From an uncultured Fretibacterium sp. (GTDB taxonomy: Bacteria > Synergistota > Synergistia > Synergistales > Aminobacteriaceae): a DNA stretch of 15,378 nt. The notes under the pieces are model-generated. The model saw nothing but the letters and a program-made list of their open reading frames with translations. It searched no databases and was not told the origin of the DNA. The stretch is taken from positions 1 to 15,378 of the forward strand of contig CALAUZ010000239.1 in the NCBI GenBank assembly GCA_937892105.1, given 5' to 3'. Position 1 is the stretch's first letter. Every line of letters begins with the position of its first letter. Below are positions 5,572 to 11,661 of this stretch, one piece after another. Made by a program: the position numbers and the translations under genes.

Positions 5572-5597
5572 AGGGGGCTACCACTGCTCCCTTTTCT
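5572..5597 (+). terminator. Intrinsic terminator of the rightward operon
   Basis: AGGGGGC (5572-5578) pairs with GCTCCCT (5586-5592), seven pairs with one G-U, followed by TTTTCTCTATT. It starts six bases after the stop of the last plus-strand gene and reaches the end of the convergent gene at 5598. Confidence 0.75.
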
Positions 5598-6017
5598 CTA
5601 TTCCTTTTCTATACCAAAATACTTTCCCGTTATCTTTAACAGCTTTTGTTTCACCCTGTCATAGGTTGAGCTTGATATATGCAACTCTTCTAGTATACTA
5701 TCCACACTCGCATGTTCCATGTATCTCATTTTTAATATTTCTCGCACATACTTATCCTGATACGCTCCTTCCGATATATCATGCTTCAACTTCTCTATCG
5801 GTTTTACTCGTTCCAGCGTCTTATATATCCGCCTTTCCAAATTCATTATTCGGTTCACTACATTCGCTACGGGGTCGGTCGTATTCCCTGCTACATGCGC
5901 TTCGTAGCTATGTCCACGTACTGAACGTGCAACTTTCACCTGCCAGCATAAGTACTCCAGCATTGCTATATTCTCCTTGTACTCCCATAAGCAACGCTCT
6001 ACATAACGCTTCCCCAC
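5598..6017 (-). CDS. ArpU/RinA-type phage transcriptional regulator
   Basis: A 139-residue protein with a long helical N-terminal half and a sigma-region-4-like helix-turn-helix at about residues 103-126 (VDSILEELHISSSTYDRVKQ). The -RYMEHASVDSILEELHIS- arrangement is that of ArpU/DUF1492 proteins, which act as late-gene activators in phages of Gram-positive hosts. The start is GTG at 6017-6015, with AAAGGTGGTG upstream. It is the last gene of the leftward unit and converges on the plus-strand operon. It is related in type, though not closely in sequence, to the protein at 14998-15375. Confidence 0.7.
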   Translation of the reverse strand: MGKRYVERCLWEYKENIAMLEYLCWQVKVARSVRGHSYEAHVAGNTTDPVANVVNRIMNLERRIYKTLERVKPIEKLKHDISEGAYQDKYVREILKMRYMEHASVDSILEELHISSSTYDRVKQKLLKITGKYFGIEKE

Positions 6018-6035
6018 TATTTCACCACCTTTAGT

Positions 6036-6167
6036 TCACCTATACCACCACGTTTTTATGCTCTCTCGGAAATATCCTGCCCATATATCGCTACCTTTAT
6101 TACAAGTAGGATACCCCCAAGCACAGCACAATATTACTCGTTTACGTTCCTTGAAACTATAGCTCAA
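6036..6167 (-). CDS. Possible 43-residue Cys/Trp-rich protein with TTG start
   Basis: A frame from TTG (6167-6165) to TGA (6038-6036) reads MSYSFKERKRVILCCAWGYP, then TCNKGSDIWAGYFRESIKTW and WYR. The Cys-Cys...Cys spacing and basic-aromatic composition look protein-like, and it ends 18 bases before the ArpU-type gene. A GGGGGC stretch lies about 15 bases upstream of the TTG, farther than ideal. A 14-codon ATG frame (6201-6157) overlaps its start and may couple translation. No family is assigned. Non-coding sequence is the alternative. Confidence 0.33.
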   Translation of the reverse strand: MSYSFKERKRVILCCAWGYPTCNKGSDIWAGYFRESIKTWWYR

Positions 6168-6211
6168 TCAGGCTCGGCAAGCCCCCTATATTTTGCTCCA
6201 TATAGGAAATA

Positions 6212-6625
6212 TTAAGGTACTGTAATCTGGTTTTTGGTCACTCTAGGTACCTCATTCCTAACTTCATATTCCCTTAGGGTTATTTTTGTTCTGGATACGT
6301 CGCTAGGTACTCGCTTGATTTTTAAGCTGTCTATCTGACTGTCATCCTTTAGTATTCCGGCACTGGTCAAGCAATCCTGAAGAGCTTTTAGTCGGTTGTC
6401 TATATCCCATCTACGCTTGTCCTTCACTTCGTACTTTATCAACAACTCTACTCGCCCTGTGCAGGGGGCTGCTCCTTGCCAGCATTCCCGCATTCTCGCA
6501 GTTACCTGTTTCTGATAGGCTCGACAGTTCTCCCGTTTGTACCTTTGACCATTGCGCTTGCTTCGGTACATACTATTCACCGTCGGCGGTAATCCTTCTA
6601 GCTCTATCTCTAGCAATATTTTCAT
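6212..6625 (-). CDS. rusA: RusA-family Holliday junction resolvase
   Basis: A 137-residue protein of the RusA fold, a dimeric Mg-dependent endonuclease that cuts Holliday junctions at phage recombination or replication intermediates. Visible family features: N-terminal LEGLPPTVNSMYR, then RRWDIDNRLKALQDCL with Asp74, Asp76, Asn77, Lys80 and Asp84, and GILKDDSQIDSLKIKR with Asp94/Asp95. These match the catalytic Asp/Lys set of E. coli RusA. The length is normal for phage versions, with a short extension after the core. AGGAGCG lies upstream of the ATG at 6625-6623. It stands between the gene-free origin-like region and the late regulator. No defect is seen. Confidence 0.92.
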   Translation of the reverse strand: MKILLEIELEGLPPTVNSMYRSKRNGQRYKRENCRAYQKQVTARMRECWQGAAPCTGRVELLIKYEVKDKRRWDIDNRLKALQDCLTSAGILKDDSQIDSLKIKRVPSDVSRTKITLREYEVRNEVPRVTKNQITVP

Positions 6626-6750
6626 CCTTGCTAACGCTCCTATAGGTTTAGTCTAAATTTTCTAACTTGTATATTTTATAATGAATTTTCCGTATTTTCA
6701 TATTATAATATCTAAAATCCTTTTCTGAATGATTGCCACGTAATTAATTT

Positions 6751-6784
6751 GCCGCTTCTGGTGAAAAAGGCGGCTTTTCTTTCC
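6751..6784 (+). terminator. Possible intrinsic terminator, plus strand
   Basis: GCCGC (6751-6755) pairs with GCGGC (6770-6774), followed by TTTTCTTTCCTT. No gene on the plus strand feeds it, so it would end an RNA coming from a non-coding transcript, or is chance. On the minus strand it is not followed by a T run. Confidence 0.35.
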
Positions 6785-6802
6785 TTATTGATAATCATTA
6801 TC
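6781..6802. repeat. 22-bp direct repeat, copy A, with Fur-box-like palindrome
   Basis: TTCCTTATTGATAATCATTATC written as two parts: TTCCTTATT and GATAATCATTATC (6790-6802). The second part agrees with the last 13 bases of the classical 19-bp Fur box; over the full 19 bases about 16 agree. An exact copy is at 6952-6973. Confidence 0.6.
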
Positions 6803-6828
6803 AGCAAAAAAAATCACACTCTCTCTCT

Positions 6829-6871
6829 TAACTCTCAAAAAATTGCAACCTTGTAGTTAATTTTACTTACT
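6829..6871. repeat. 42-43-bp direct repeat, copy A
   Basis: Begins TAACTCTCAAAA and ends TAGTTAATTTTACTTACT. A second copy lies at 6894-6935, 65 bases on, with small differences in the middle (AATTGCAACCTTG against GTTGCACCCTTA). The AACTCTC start resembles the GTAACTCTT nonamer of the iteron cluster. Confidence 0.6.
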
Positions 6872-6893
6872 CACCGATAACCCGTCTCCCCCA

Positions 6894-6935
6894 TAACTCT
6901 CAAAAGTTGCACCCTTATAGTTAATTTTACTTACT
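6894..6935. repeat. 42-43-bp direct repeat, copy B
   Basis: Second copy of the repeat at 6829-6871; shares TAACTCTCAAAA at the left and TAGTTAATTTTACTTACT at the right. Confidence 0.6.
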
Positions 6936-6951
6936 AGGGTAGGTGAAAGTG

Positions 6952-6973
6952 TTCCTTATTGATAATCATTATC
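6952..6973. repeat. 22-bp direct repeat, copy B, with Fur-box-like palindrome
   Basis: Exact copy of 6781-6802, with the palindromic core GATAATCATTATC at 6961-6973. The two copies are 171 bases apart and bracket the 42-bp repeat pair. Confidence 0.6.
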
Positions 6974-7030
6974 CGTAAGATATTCCCGTATCTCAACTCT
7001 CACAAAAATTACAATACTTTCTCATACCTT

Positions 7031-7502
7031 GTAACTCTTCTGTGATACCAACACTTTATGCCGTTTTTTGTGCCTTTTTCAACACTCTTTTGTTCTTTTA
7101 CTGACTTTCCTAAGTGCTTGTTACCACTACTTTCACAACTCCAAAGGGTTAATCTCTGTTAGTTTTCTCTTTTTCTCTATACATATTTGTAACTCTTGTA
7201 ACTCTTGACCATAAACACCGATGAACACTAAAAACACTTGTAACTCTTACTTGTAACTCTTTACTTTAAATAATACATAAACATTGATGAACACTGAAGA
7301 GTTACATAATATACGTTGTAGCTCTTTGAATATTGTATACAATTCGTACAATTCATAGCTATATATTAATATATTTCTTGTAACTCTCACATAAACACTG
7401 ATGAATACTAAAGAGTTACAAAGAGTTACAACAAGAGTTACAAAAATAACGCTATAAACACTGATGAATACTAAAGAGTTACAAAGTTACAACAAAAGTT
7501 AC
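7031..7502. repeat. Iteron-like cluster with nonamer GTAACTCTT in both orientations
   Basis: The nonamer GTAACTCTT occurs exactly at 7031, 7189, 7198, 7240 and 7253. Its reverse complement AAGAGTTAC occurs exactly at 7297, 7411, 7421, 7433 and 7474. Near-copies lie at 7318, 7380 and 7484-7501. A longer unit, ATAAACAYYGATGAAYACT plus RAAGAGTTACA, starts at 7277, 7391 and 7454. A partial fourth copy starts at 7211 and keeps the left part only. Unit spacings are 66, 114 and 63 bases, near multiples of a helical turn. The forward and inverted nonamers meet around an AT-rich centre (7307-7378). The likely role is origin binding by the neighbouring replication protein. Confidence 0.7.
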
Positions 7503-7746
7503 CTATCAAAGTATCTCTTTTCAACCTAAAATCCATAAGTCCCACTTCTTAAAGCCTTATATATTCTAATATAGTTACTTCTAAGAGAGAGAGTGTGTTA
7601 TATATATAGAGAGAAACCATAAAGATAACTCCAATGGAGTAATTTAATAGTAGTAGCCACTTTTTTTTTATACTGCTAGTATATGGGATAATAGAAGCCC
7701 GAATTGATTACTGCCTCAAACGAGCATCCGGTTGTTGACACCGCCC

Positions 7747-8997
7747 TTAAAGAGAATATTTTCCGTACCCTGTCTTCTTTAGTTCGCCCGCTTTCTCTAA
7801 CCGCCTTAGAGATTGCTTCGCATTGCTAAGAGAGAGACCAAGAACCTCACTTAACTCACTTGGCGTTACACTTTCATGCTCTTTCAGGTAATCCACTATC
7901 TGCTTCTTCCACGCAGGCATAGTAAACTCCTCCGCTTCTGCATCTAGATACCACCCAAAGCCGTCCAGTTTGAGCACAAATTCCTTCTCTTCTACATCAC
8001 GCCCTGTCCTCAGCAATCGACCTGCATGGCTCGAACGTTCACGCCTCAGTACAAAAAGCGCATCAGCACTACCAGAAAGACCTGCAGAGCCGGAAAATGA
8101 GTTTATCCAGTCATCCGCTATCTCCTGCTTCACGCTCATCTTCTTCAAATGGTGTATCACTAGAAACGCTACATCATACTCGTCCGCCATCCGCTTCAGG
8201 TCGCTTATTACATCGTAATCCTCTGCGTAGACATTCCCTTTCCCTGATAATGGCTTACGGAACTTCTGCAATGTGTCTATTATCACTAAACGCGCTCCCT
8301 TGTGCATATCTAGCCATGACTTTATATACTCCATTCCTCCTTCATATTGACGCGGAACACGGGTCGTCAACGTTAGCCTCGATAAATCATCGTCATCGGA
8401 TAAGCCTGCTCCCTCTAATCTCTCTTGCAGTCTGCGTTCATTGTCCTCAAGTGCAAGGTAAAGTACGTCTCCTTTCTCTACTTGGAGTTTCCCTAACACA
8501 TAACCACCTATTGCTACTCCTACTGCTATATGCAACGCCATAATTGACTTCCCTATCTTTGGGCCGCCTCCTAGTATTGATAGTCCGGAAGGCAGAAACC
8601 CAGGCACCGCCCACTTTATGGGAGCAAATTTCTTCGTTCTAAGTGCCTGTGCATTTATAGTTTGCAGTTTGTCTTCCCTTATCAGTGCTTTGATTTGTTC
8701 GGGCAGGGTGTAATATTCGATTTTGTCTTGGAGTAGACGCTTCGCTCTCTTGTCCCCATACTTCAGCGCGTAATCATCCCAATCTGACAGCCCCTCATCT
8801 CCAATACTGAACTCAGGCGCAATATCTCCTACTGCTGACCCCGCATCCACTGTTTTCTGCGCATACCACTTTCCGGGATTACGCTCATTCTTGCGTTCGG
8901 TCTCCCAGTCATTGTCTGCCGTTATTACTATTTTGCTCTTGGGGTACGTATTGTGCAGAATTTCAGCTATTTCTTCAAGATTATGGCAGGCCACCAA
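7747..8997 (-). CDS. Primase-helicase, C-terminal part: Toprim end, RepA-type ATPase, winged helix
   Basis: This 416-codon frame is the last two thirds of a split gene. It opens inside a Toprim domain (ACHNLEEIAEILH..., then ITADNDW with the Asp-x-Asp of the metal site at residues 28-30, and WDDY at 73-76). A RecA-fold ATPase follows: Walker A GGGPKIGKS at 143-151, YLALEDNERRLQERL, Walker B RLVIIDTL at 236-243, and the IHHLKK motif at 281-286. This is the RepA hexameric helicase pattern. The end (about 365-416, VTPSELSEVLGLSLSNAKQS) is a winged helix. The only start is a TTG with no ribosome binding site. Alone it lacks the catalytic Glu of Toprim, so it belongs with the frames at 8981-9340 and 9321-9704. 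Confidence 0.85.
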   Translation of the reverse strand: MVACHNLEEIAEILHNTYPKSKIVITADNDWETERKNERNPGKWYAQKTVDAGSAVGDIAPEFSIGDEGLSDWDDYALKYGDKRAKRLLQDKIEYYTLPEQIKALIREDKLQTINAQALRTKKFAPIKWAVPGFLPSGLSILGGGPKIGKSIMALHIAVGVAIGGYVLGKLQVEKGDVLYLALEDNERRLQERLEGAGLSDDDDLSRLTLTTRVPRQYEGGMEYIKSWLDMHKGARLVIIDTLQKFRKPLSGKGNVYAEDYDVISDLKRMADEYDVAFLVIHHLKKMSVKQEIADDWINSFSGSAGLSGSADALFVLRRERSSHAGRLLRTGRDVEEKEFVLKLDGFGWYLDAEAEEFTMPAWKKQIVDYLKEHESVTPSELSEVLGLSLSNAKQSLRRLEKAGELKKTGYGKYSL

Positions 8998-9340
8998 TCG
9001 CGGCTACTACTGGTAAGCTCGTTAGCTCATATACCTTTGCCATAGTAGCATATCCTTCTCCAATCAAAATAATCCCGTCATAGCTCTTGTCGTATGTGAA
9101 CAGGTCTATTGAGAAGAATGTTCCTTTAAGGCTTGCTGCTTCATAAAACCGTTTATGCGCTTCTGGGTCGGCTGGTATCCACTGAATAGAGACGACCTGA
9201 CCGTTAATATTCTTCAGCGGAACAGCCAAGTCCCCGGTCTCAGAATTTATTCTCAGCAAATAGTTGCGAACATTCTTGCGGACTAAGTAAGGGTGATTGT
9301 CTGGAGCAGGCTTTAGGCTTTCATAAATTATTCTCGCCAT
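8981..9340 (-). CDS. Primase-helicase, middle part: Toprim first half
   Basis: A 119-codon frame carrying the primase segment ARIIYESLKPAPDNHPYLVR, then GDLAVPLKNINGQVVSIQWI, and the Toprim glutamate motif IGEGYATMAKVYELTSLPVV (Glu95). It ends abruptly at GGLP. The expected continuation (VVAAIG-ACHNLEEIA...) appears if one G of GGTGGCC is skipped (around 8984-8990), joining it to the frame ending at 7747. The catalytic Glu and the Asp-x-Asp of one Toprim domain are therefore encoded in two different frames. It overlaps the upstream frame by 20 bases. Its ATG at 9340 could give independent translation, but no good ribosome binding site precedes it. Confidence 0.8.
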   Translation of the reverse strand: MARIIYESLKPAPDNHPYLVRKNVRNYLLRINSETGDLAVPLKNINGQVVSIQWIPADPEAHKRFYEAASLKGTFFSIDLFTYDKSYDGIILIGEGYATMAKVYELTSLPVVAAIGGLP

Positions 9341-9704
9341 TTCGGAAGCTCTTTCCTGCTTTTTTTTTACGCTGTTCGTTCGCTTTTTTCTCTTGCTCGG
9401 CGCATTTCTTCTTGAACTCGTCGCTGTTGAAATAGGTGAGCTGGTCTTGGCCTAGCCTTGAAGCGTCATACTTCCAAAGCTCTTTTACTCCTTTGCGCCA
9501 GTCCATCACAAAACCAGCAGGCCAACCGTCAGTGTGAATACATATTGCTCCGCTTGTATGTCCTCGTTTTTCATTATGTATCCGGTAGCGGTGAATTTCG
9601 CCGTCAAATATTAGCTCTCTCTCGTCATACGGCTGTATTTCCAGCGAAGTCATGAAGTTTAGGACTTGTTTCCTTATGTCATCGTAGCTAAATGAAATTT
9701 GCAT
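9321..9704 (-). CDS. Primase-helicase, N-terminal part
   Basis: A 127-codon frame with the true start of the gene: ATG at 9704-9702 behind GGAGGT. It resembles the N-terminal region of P4/TraC-like primases: FDGEIHRYRIHNEKRGHTSG followed by HTDGWPAGFVMDWRKGVKEL. A charged, Lys-rich linker (KKCAEQEKKANEQRKKK) follows. The frame leaves the expected protein at a run of nine A (9360-9368). With eight A the linker would read on as KKQERASEMARIIYE into the next frame. With this and the second skip, the whole gene (9704 to 7747) becomes a 651-residue primase-helicase, in exact multiples of three. A9 is a known slippery type, so polymerase slippage could produce the full protein. Confidence 0.8.
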   Translation of the reverse strand: MQISFSYDDIRKQVLNFMTSLEIQPYDERELIFDGEIHRYRIHNEKRGHTSGAICIHTDGWPAGFVMDWRKGVKELWKYDASRLGQDQLTYFNSDEFKKKCAEQEKKANEQRKKKAGKSFRNGENNL

Positions 9705-9734
9705 TTTTTACCTCCAGAATAAATAAAGATTGGG

Positions 9735-9860
9735 CGGTAATATGCCGAAATTTGGCTCAAAATGTGGTAGAATATATCTACAGATAAAGAGACCAAAAAC
9801 GATTCTTACCGAATAGTTCCCAAATCCGCTCCGTGAAAGATAGGATTGGGAATTTTTTTT
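9735..9860 (+). ncRNA. Candidate antisense RNA opposite the primase leader
   Basis: Between two minus-strand genes, the plus strand carries a strong intrinsic terminator (9817-9860). Upstream is an extended -10-like TGGTAGAAT (-10 TAGAAT at about 9767-9772) with no good -35. An RNA of about 80-90 bases would result. It would be fully complementary to the 5' leader of the primase-helicase mRNA, as in antisense control of plasmid replication genes. A 24-codon ATG frame (ATG near 9741) also ends just before the terminator and is an alternative product. Start and transcription are unproven. Confidence 0.33.
9817..9860 (+). terminator. Strong intrinsic terminator, plus strand
   Basis: TTCCCAAATCC (9817-9827, one bulged A) pairs with GGATTGGGAA (9843-9852) and is followed by eight T (9853-9860). 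It points away from both flanking genes, which are on the minus strand, so it implies a separate plus-strand transcript. Confidence 0.65.
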
Positions 9861-9921
9861 ACTCCCAATATCTTAACACAAAGAGCGAAAAAGTGGACAG
9901 TAATACCCACAGAACGTAGAG

Positions 9922-9954
9922 AGAAAAGCCCCGTCTAGCCAACGAGAACGGGGC
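9922..9954 (-). terminator. Intrinsic terminator of the hipBA operon
   Basis: On the minus strand GCCCCGT (9954-9948) pairs with ACGGGGC (9934-9928) and is followed by TTTTCTCTC. It begins 27 bases after the hipA stop, in the right orientation to end hipBA transcription. Confidence 0.75.
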
Positions 9955-9980
9955 AAAACGATAAGAATATATGCCAAGAG

Positions 9981-11219
9981 TTAATTATTATTCTTAAAGC
10001 ATGGGCGCATTTGATTTATTTGTCGCGATGGCAGTGAACACTGTCTGGCCAATCGCTCCCAGTTGCTGAATACAGTATCTTGCGTATTGTTGACTATTTG
10101 CACAGCATCCGAATGCGATAACTGATAAAAGTCTGCTGTTTCTAGCAGCACTGAGAAATCACTTAATGCATTGTCTAGACTTATATTCAAAGACATGTAT
10201 GGGGAACTATCTGGAGACGGGTTTACATCGTATAAAGGCGACAGTTCCCAGTGGACACCATCTAGAAGAAATCCGTGATTTCTAAGGTGGTCGTCATGAT
10301 TAGATACAGCAATGCTAAAAGCTATACGTTTAAATAACTCCTTTAATCCTTGCTTTGGTTGCTTACTGTAGGATGTTATGAGTTGGGCTATATCCAAATA
10401 GCTATATCTTGACGAAAATCCGTCTATTGCCCCTAGCAAATTCATTGCAGATGCAAAATGTATTCTGTGTCCATCATTACGGTCAAAGCGTTTCACCATA
10501 AATGTACTTCCATAATCAGAAAACTTTTGCAATTTTGCTTCAGGAACATTTAATCCACACATTACTGCTAGTTCATGTGTTACATATTCCCACGCTCCTA
10601 TATCAACATCATCGCTTCTTGAAGGAAATTTTGCTATCCATAAAGTCCCATCTGTATCAAGGACATTAGCTTTAGGTCTTGCACCGCCTAAAGATGAGCC
10701 AGGCATTATCAGTTGTAGAAGCCATTTTTTGCCTTCAGGATTACTTGCTAGTTCATAATTTAATGCAGCATGCTCTATCTTGCGTATGTCAGCTATTGGG
10801 GGAATATTTAGCTCACTAGTTTCAGTAATGAAATTCCCTTGTGGGTCTGTTTTGAACCTAAGCCCACCTGTACGCAATATATCACTTACGGCTAACAAAA
10901 AATCAGTCTCGTATATATGTCTAGTAGGTCTGTGTGCTGCACGAGCTAGCAAATTTTCCCTGCGCTGAATTAATTGTCTTCCCCATCGGTCGGGACACAC
11001 ATCAGATAACATGCCGAACATGAGTTTACTACTAGGAACATACTGTCTTCCTAAGAACGAAAACAAATCTGGGTCAAGGAAAATATTTGCATGGGTACTT
11101 AACCAGTTTTCGTCATATTCAAAACTGATTATCTCTTTTCCGCTGACTTGAGATGAAAAAACCTTCCCAACGAGAGCATCGTTAAGCCATCCTGCATAGA
11201 CAAAAAATTCACTCTTCAT
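9981..11219 (-). CDS. hipA: HipA-family serine/threonine-protein kinase toxin
   Basis: A 412-residue protein close to the length of HipA. HipA kinases phosphorylate aminoacyl-tRNA synthetases, such as GltX, and stop growth; the partner HipB binds and neutralises them. Visible: the N-terminal HipA domain (VYAGWLNDALVGKVFSS), the flexible loop GSSLGGARPK at 174-183 (site of autophosphorylation in the family), Lys197 in WIAKFPS, RFDR at 244-247, the catalytic NHDDHLRNHG at 307-316, and the metal-binding Asp331 in LYDVNPS. All key residues are present. The ATG at 11219-11217 lies within the last codons of hipB (ATGAAGAGTGA) and is preferred to an in-frame GTG at 11240. The pair sits upstream of the primase gene and has its own terminator. 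Confidence 0.93.
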   Translation of the reverse strand: MKSEFFVYAGWLNDALVGKVFSSQVSGKEIISFEYDENWLSTHANIFLDPDLFSFLGRQYVPSSKLMFGMLSDVCPDRWGRQLIQRRENLLARAAHRPTRHIYETDFLLAVSDILRTGGLRFKTDPQGNFITETSELNIPPIADIRKIEHAALNYELASNPEGKKWLLQLIMPGSSLGGARPKANVLDTDGTLWIAKFPSRSDDVDIGAWEYVTHELAVMCGLNVPEAKLQKFSDYGSTFMVKRFDRNDGHRIHFASAMNLLGAIDGFSSRYSYLDIAQLITSYSKQPKQGLKELFKRIAFSIAVSNHDDHLRNHGFLLDGVHWELSPLYDVNPSPDSSPYMSLNISLDNALSDFSVLLETADFYQLSHSDAVQIVNNTQDTVFSNWERLARQCSLPSRQINQMRPCFKNNN

Positions 11220-11535
11220 TTTTCTGCTGTTTTGGTGCACGTCTGTGGATTTTCACGTCCAAATTTTGCAAAGTGCGCCCTAAAATATCATCTTTCGCTA
11301 GCAAAAGAATATCTTCGTGCAAACCTAAAGCTAGCAGAATATTCGCGATTATCCCTATTGAGACAGACTGACTTCCATTTTCTACTGCACTTACTGTTTG
11401 CCTACTAATACCTGCTCGTTCTGCAACAAGCGTAGATGATAACTTGCGCCTCAATCGTGCAAGTCGTATTTGCTCTCCCATTTTCTTTAGCCTGTTAGTC
11501 TGCTGTGGTAACAATACTACTTTTTTCTTGCCCAT
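11209..11535 (-). CDS. hipB: HipB-family antitoxin and autorepressor
   Basis: A 108-residue protein with an XRE helix-turn-helix at about 36-60 (TLVAERAGISRQTVSAVENG) followed by SVSIGIIANILLALGL, the pattern of HipB. It binds the operon's operators and the HipA toxin. The start ATG at 11535-11533 is chosen for the GGCGGTGA upstream; an in-frame ATG at 11574 would place the TATAAT-like box inside the gene. The C-terminus (KIHRRAPKQQKNEE) is basic-polar and overlaps the hipA start by 11 bases. A 40-bp inverted repeat lies upstream as a candidate operator. Confidence 0.9.
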   Translation of the reverse strand: MGKKKVVLLPQQTNRLKKMGEQIRLARLRRKLSSTLVAERAGISRQTVSAVENGSQSVSIGIIANILLALGLHEDILLLAKDDILGRTLQNLDVKIHRRAPKQQKNEE

Positions 11536-11572
11536 AAAAACATCACCGCCAGTATTATAAGGCATTAATATC

Positions 11573-11613
11573 AATATTTATATACGATTATTGACTAAGT
11601 GCGTATAAATATT
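11573..11613. promoter_or_regulatory. Inverted repeat upstream of hipBA, candidate HipB operator
   Basis: AATATTTATATACG (11573-11586) is inverted as CGTATAAATATT (11602-11613), about 12 matching bases with a two-base slip. It lies about 20 bases upstream of a TATAAT-like -10 box (minus strand, about 11555-11560), in the place where HipB-type autorepression would act. Confidence 0.5.
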
Positions 11614-11623
11614 AACTTTATTA

Positions 11624-11656
11624 GGAACCCGCCCTGCAAGTAAGAGCGGGAGTTCC
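11624..11656 (-). terminator. Stem-loop after the zinc-ribbon operon
   Basis: GGAACCCGC (11624-11632) pairs with GCGGG-A-GTTCC (11646-11656, one bulged base). It lies just beyond the stop at 11662. No T run follows on the minus strand, so it may be a pause or RNA-stability hairpin rather than a true terminator. Confidence 0.35.
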
Positions 11657-11661
11657 CAAGA

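Larger units (their letters stand above)
6626..7746. other. Gene-free, repeat-rich region: candidate replication origin
   Basis: About 1.1 kb with no credible gene on either strand. It is AT-rich and contains, from left to right: a plus-strand terminator-like hairpin, two 22-bp direct repeats carrying Fur-box-like palindromes, a 42-bp direct repeat, an iteron-like cluster (7031-7502), and a long A/T tract with runs of TA and GA (about 7555-7680). It lies immediately downstream of the primase-helicase gene. Iterons beside a replication gene and an AT-rich stretch are the usual make-up of a phage or plasmid origin. No DnaA box with a full match is seen. Confidence 0.55.

Noticed and set aside
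7187..7502. CRISPR array
   Set aside because: Repeats change orientation, spacings are irregular (63 to 114 bases), nonamers recur between units, and there are no cas genes; iterons fit better.
8097..8543. 148-codon plus-strand frame
   Set aside because: Lies opposite the ATPase domain of the helicase; Ser/Leu-rich shadow with no ribosome binding site.
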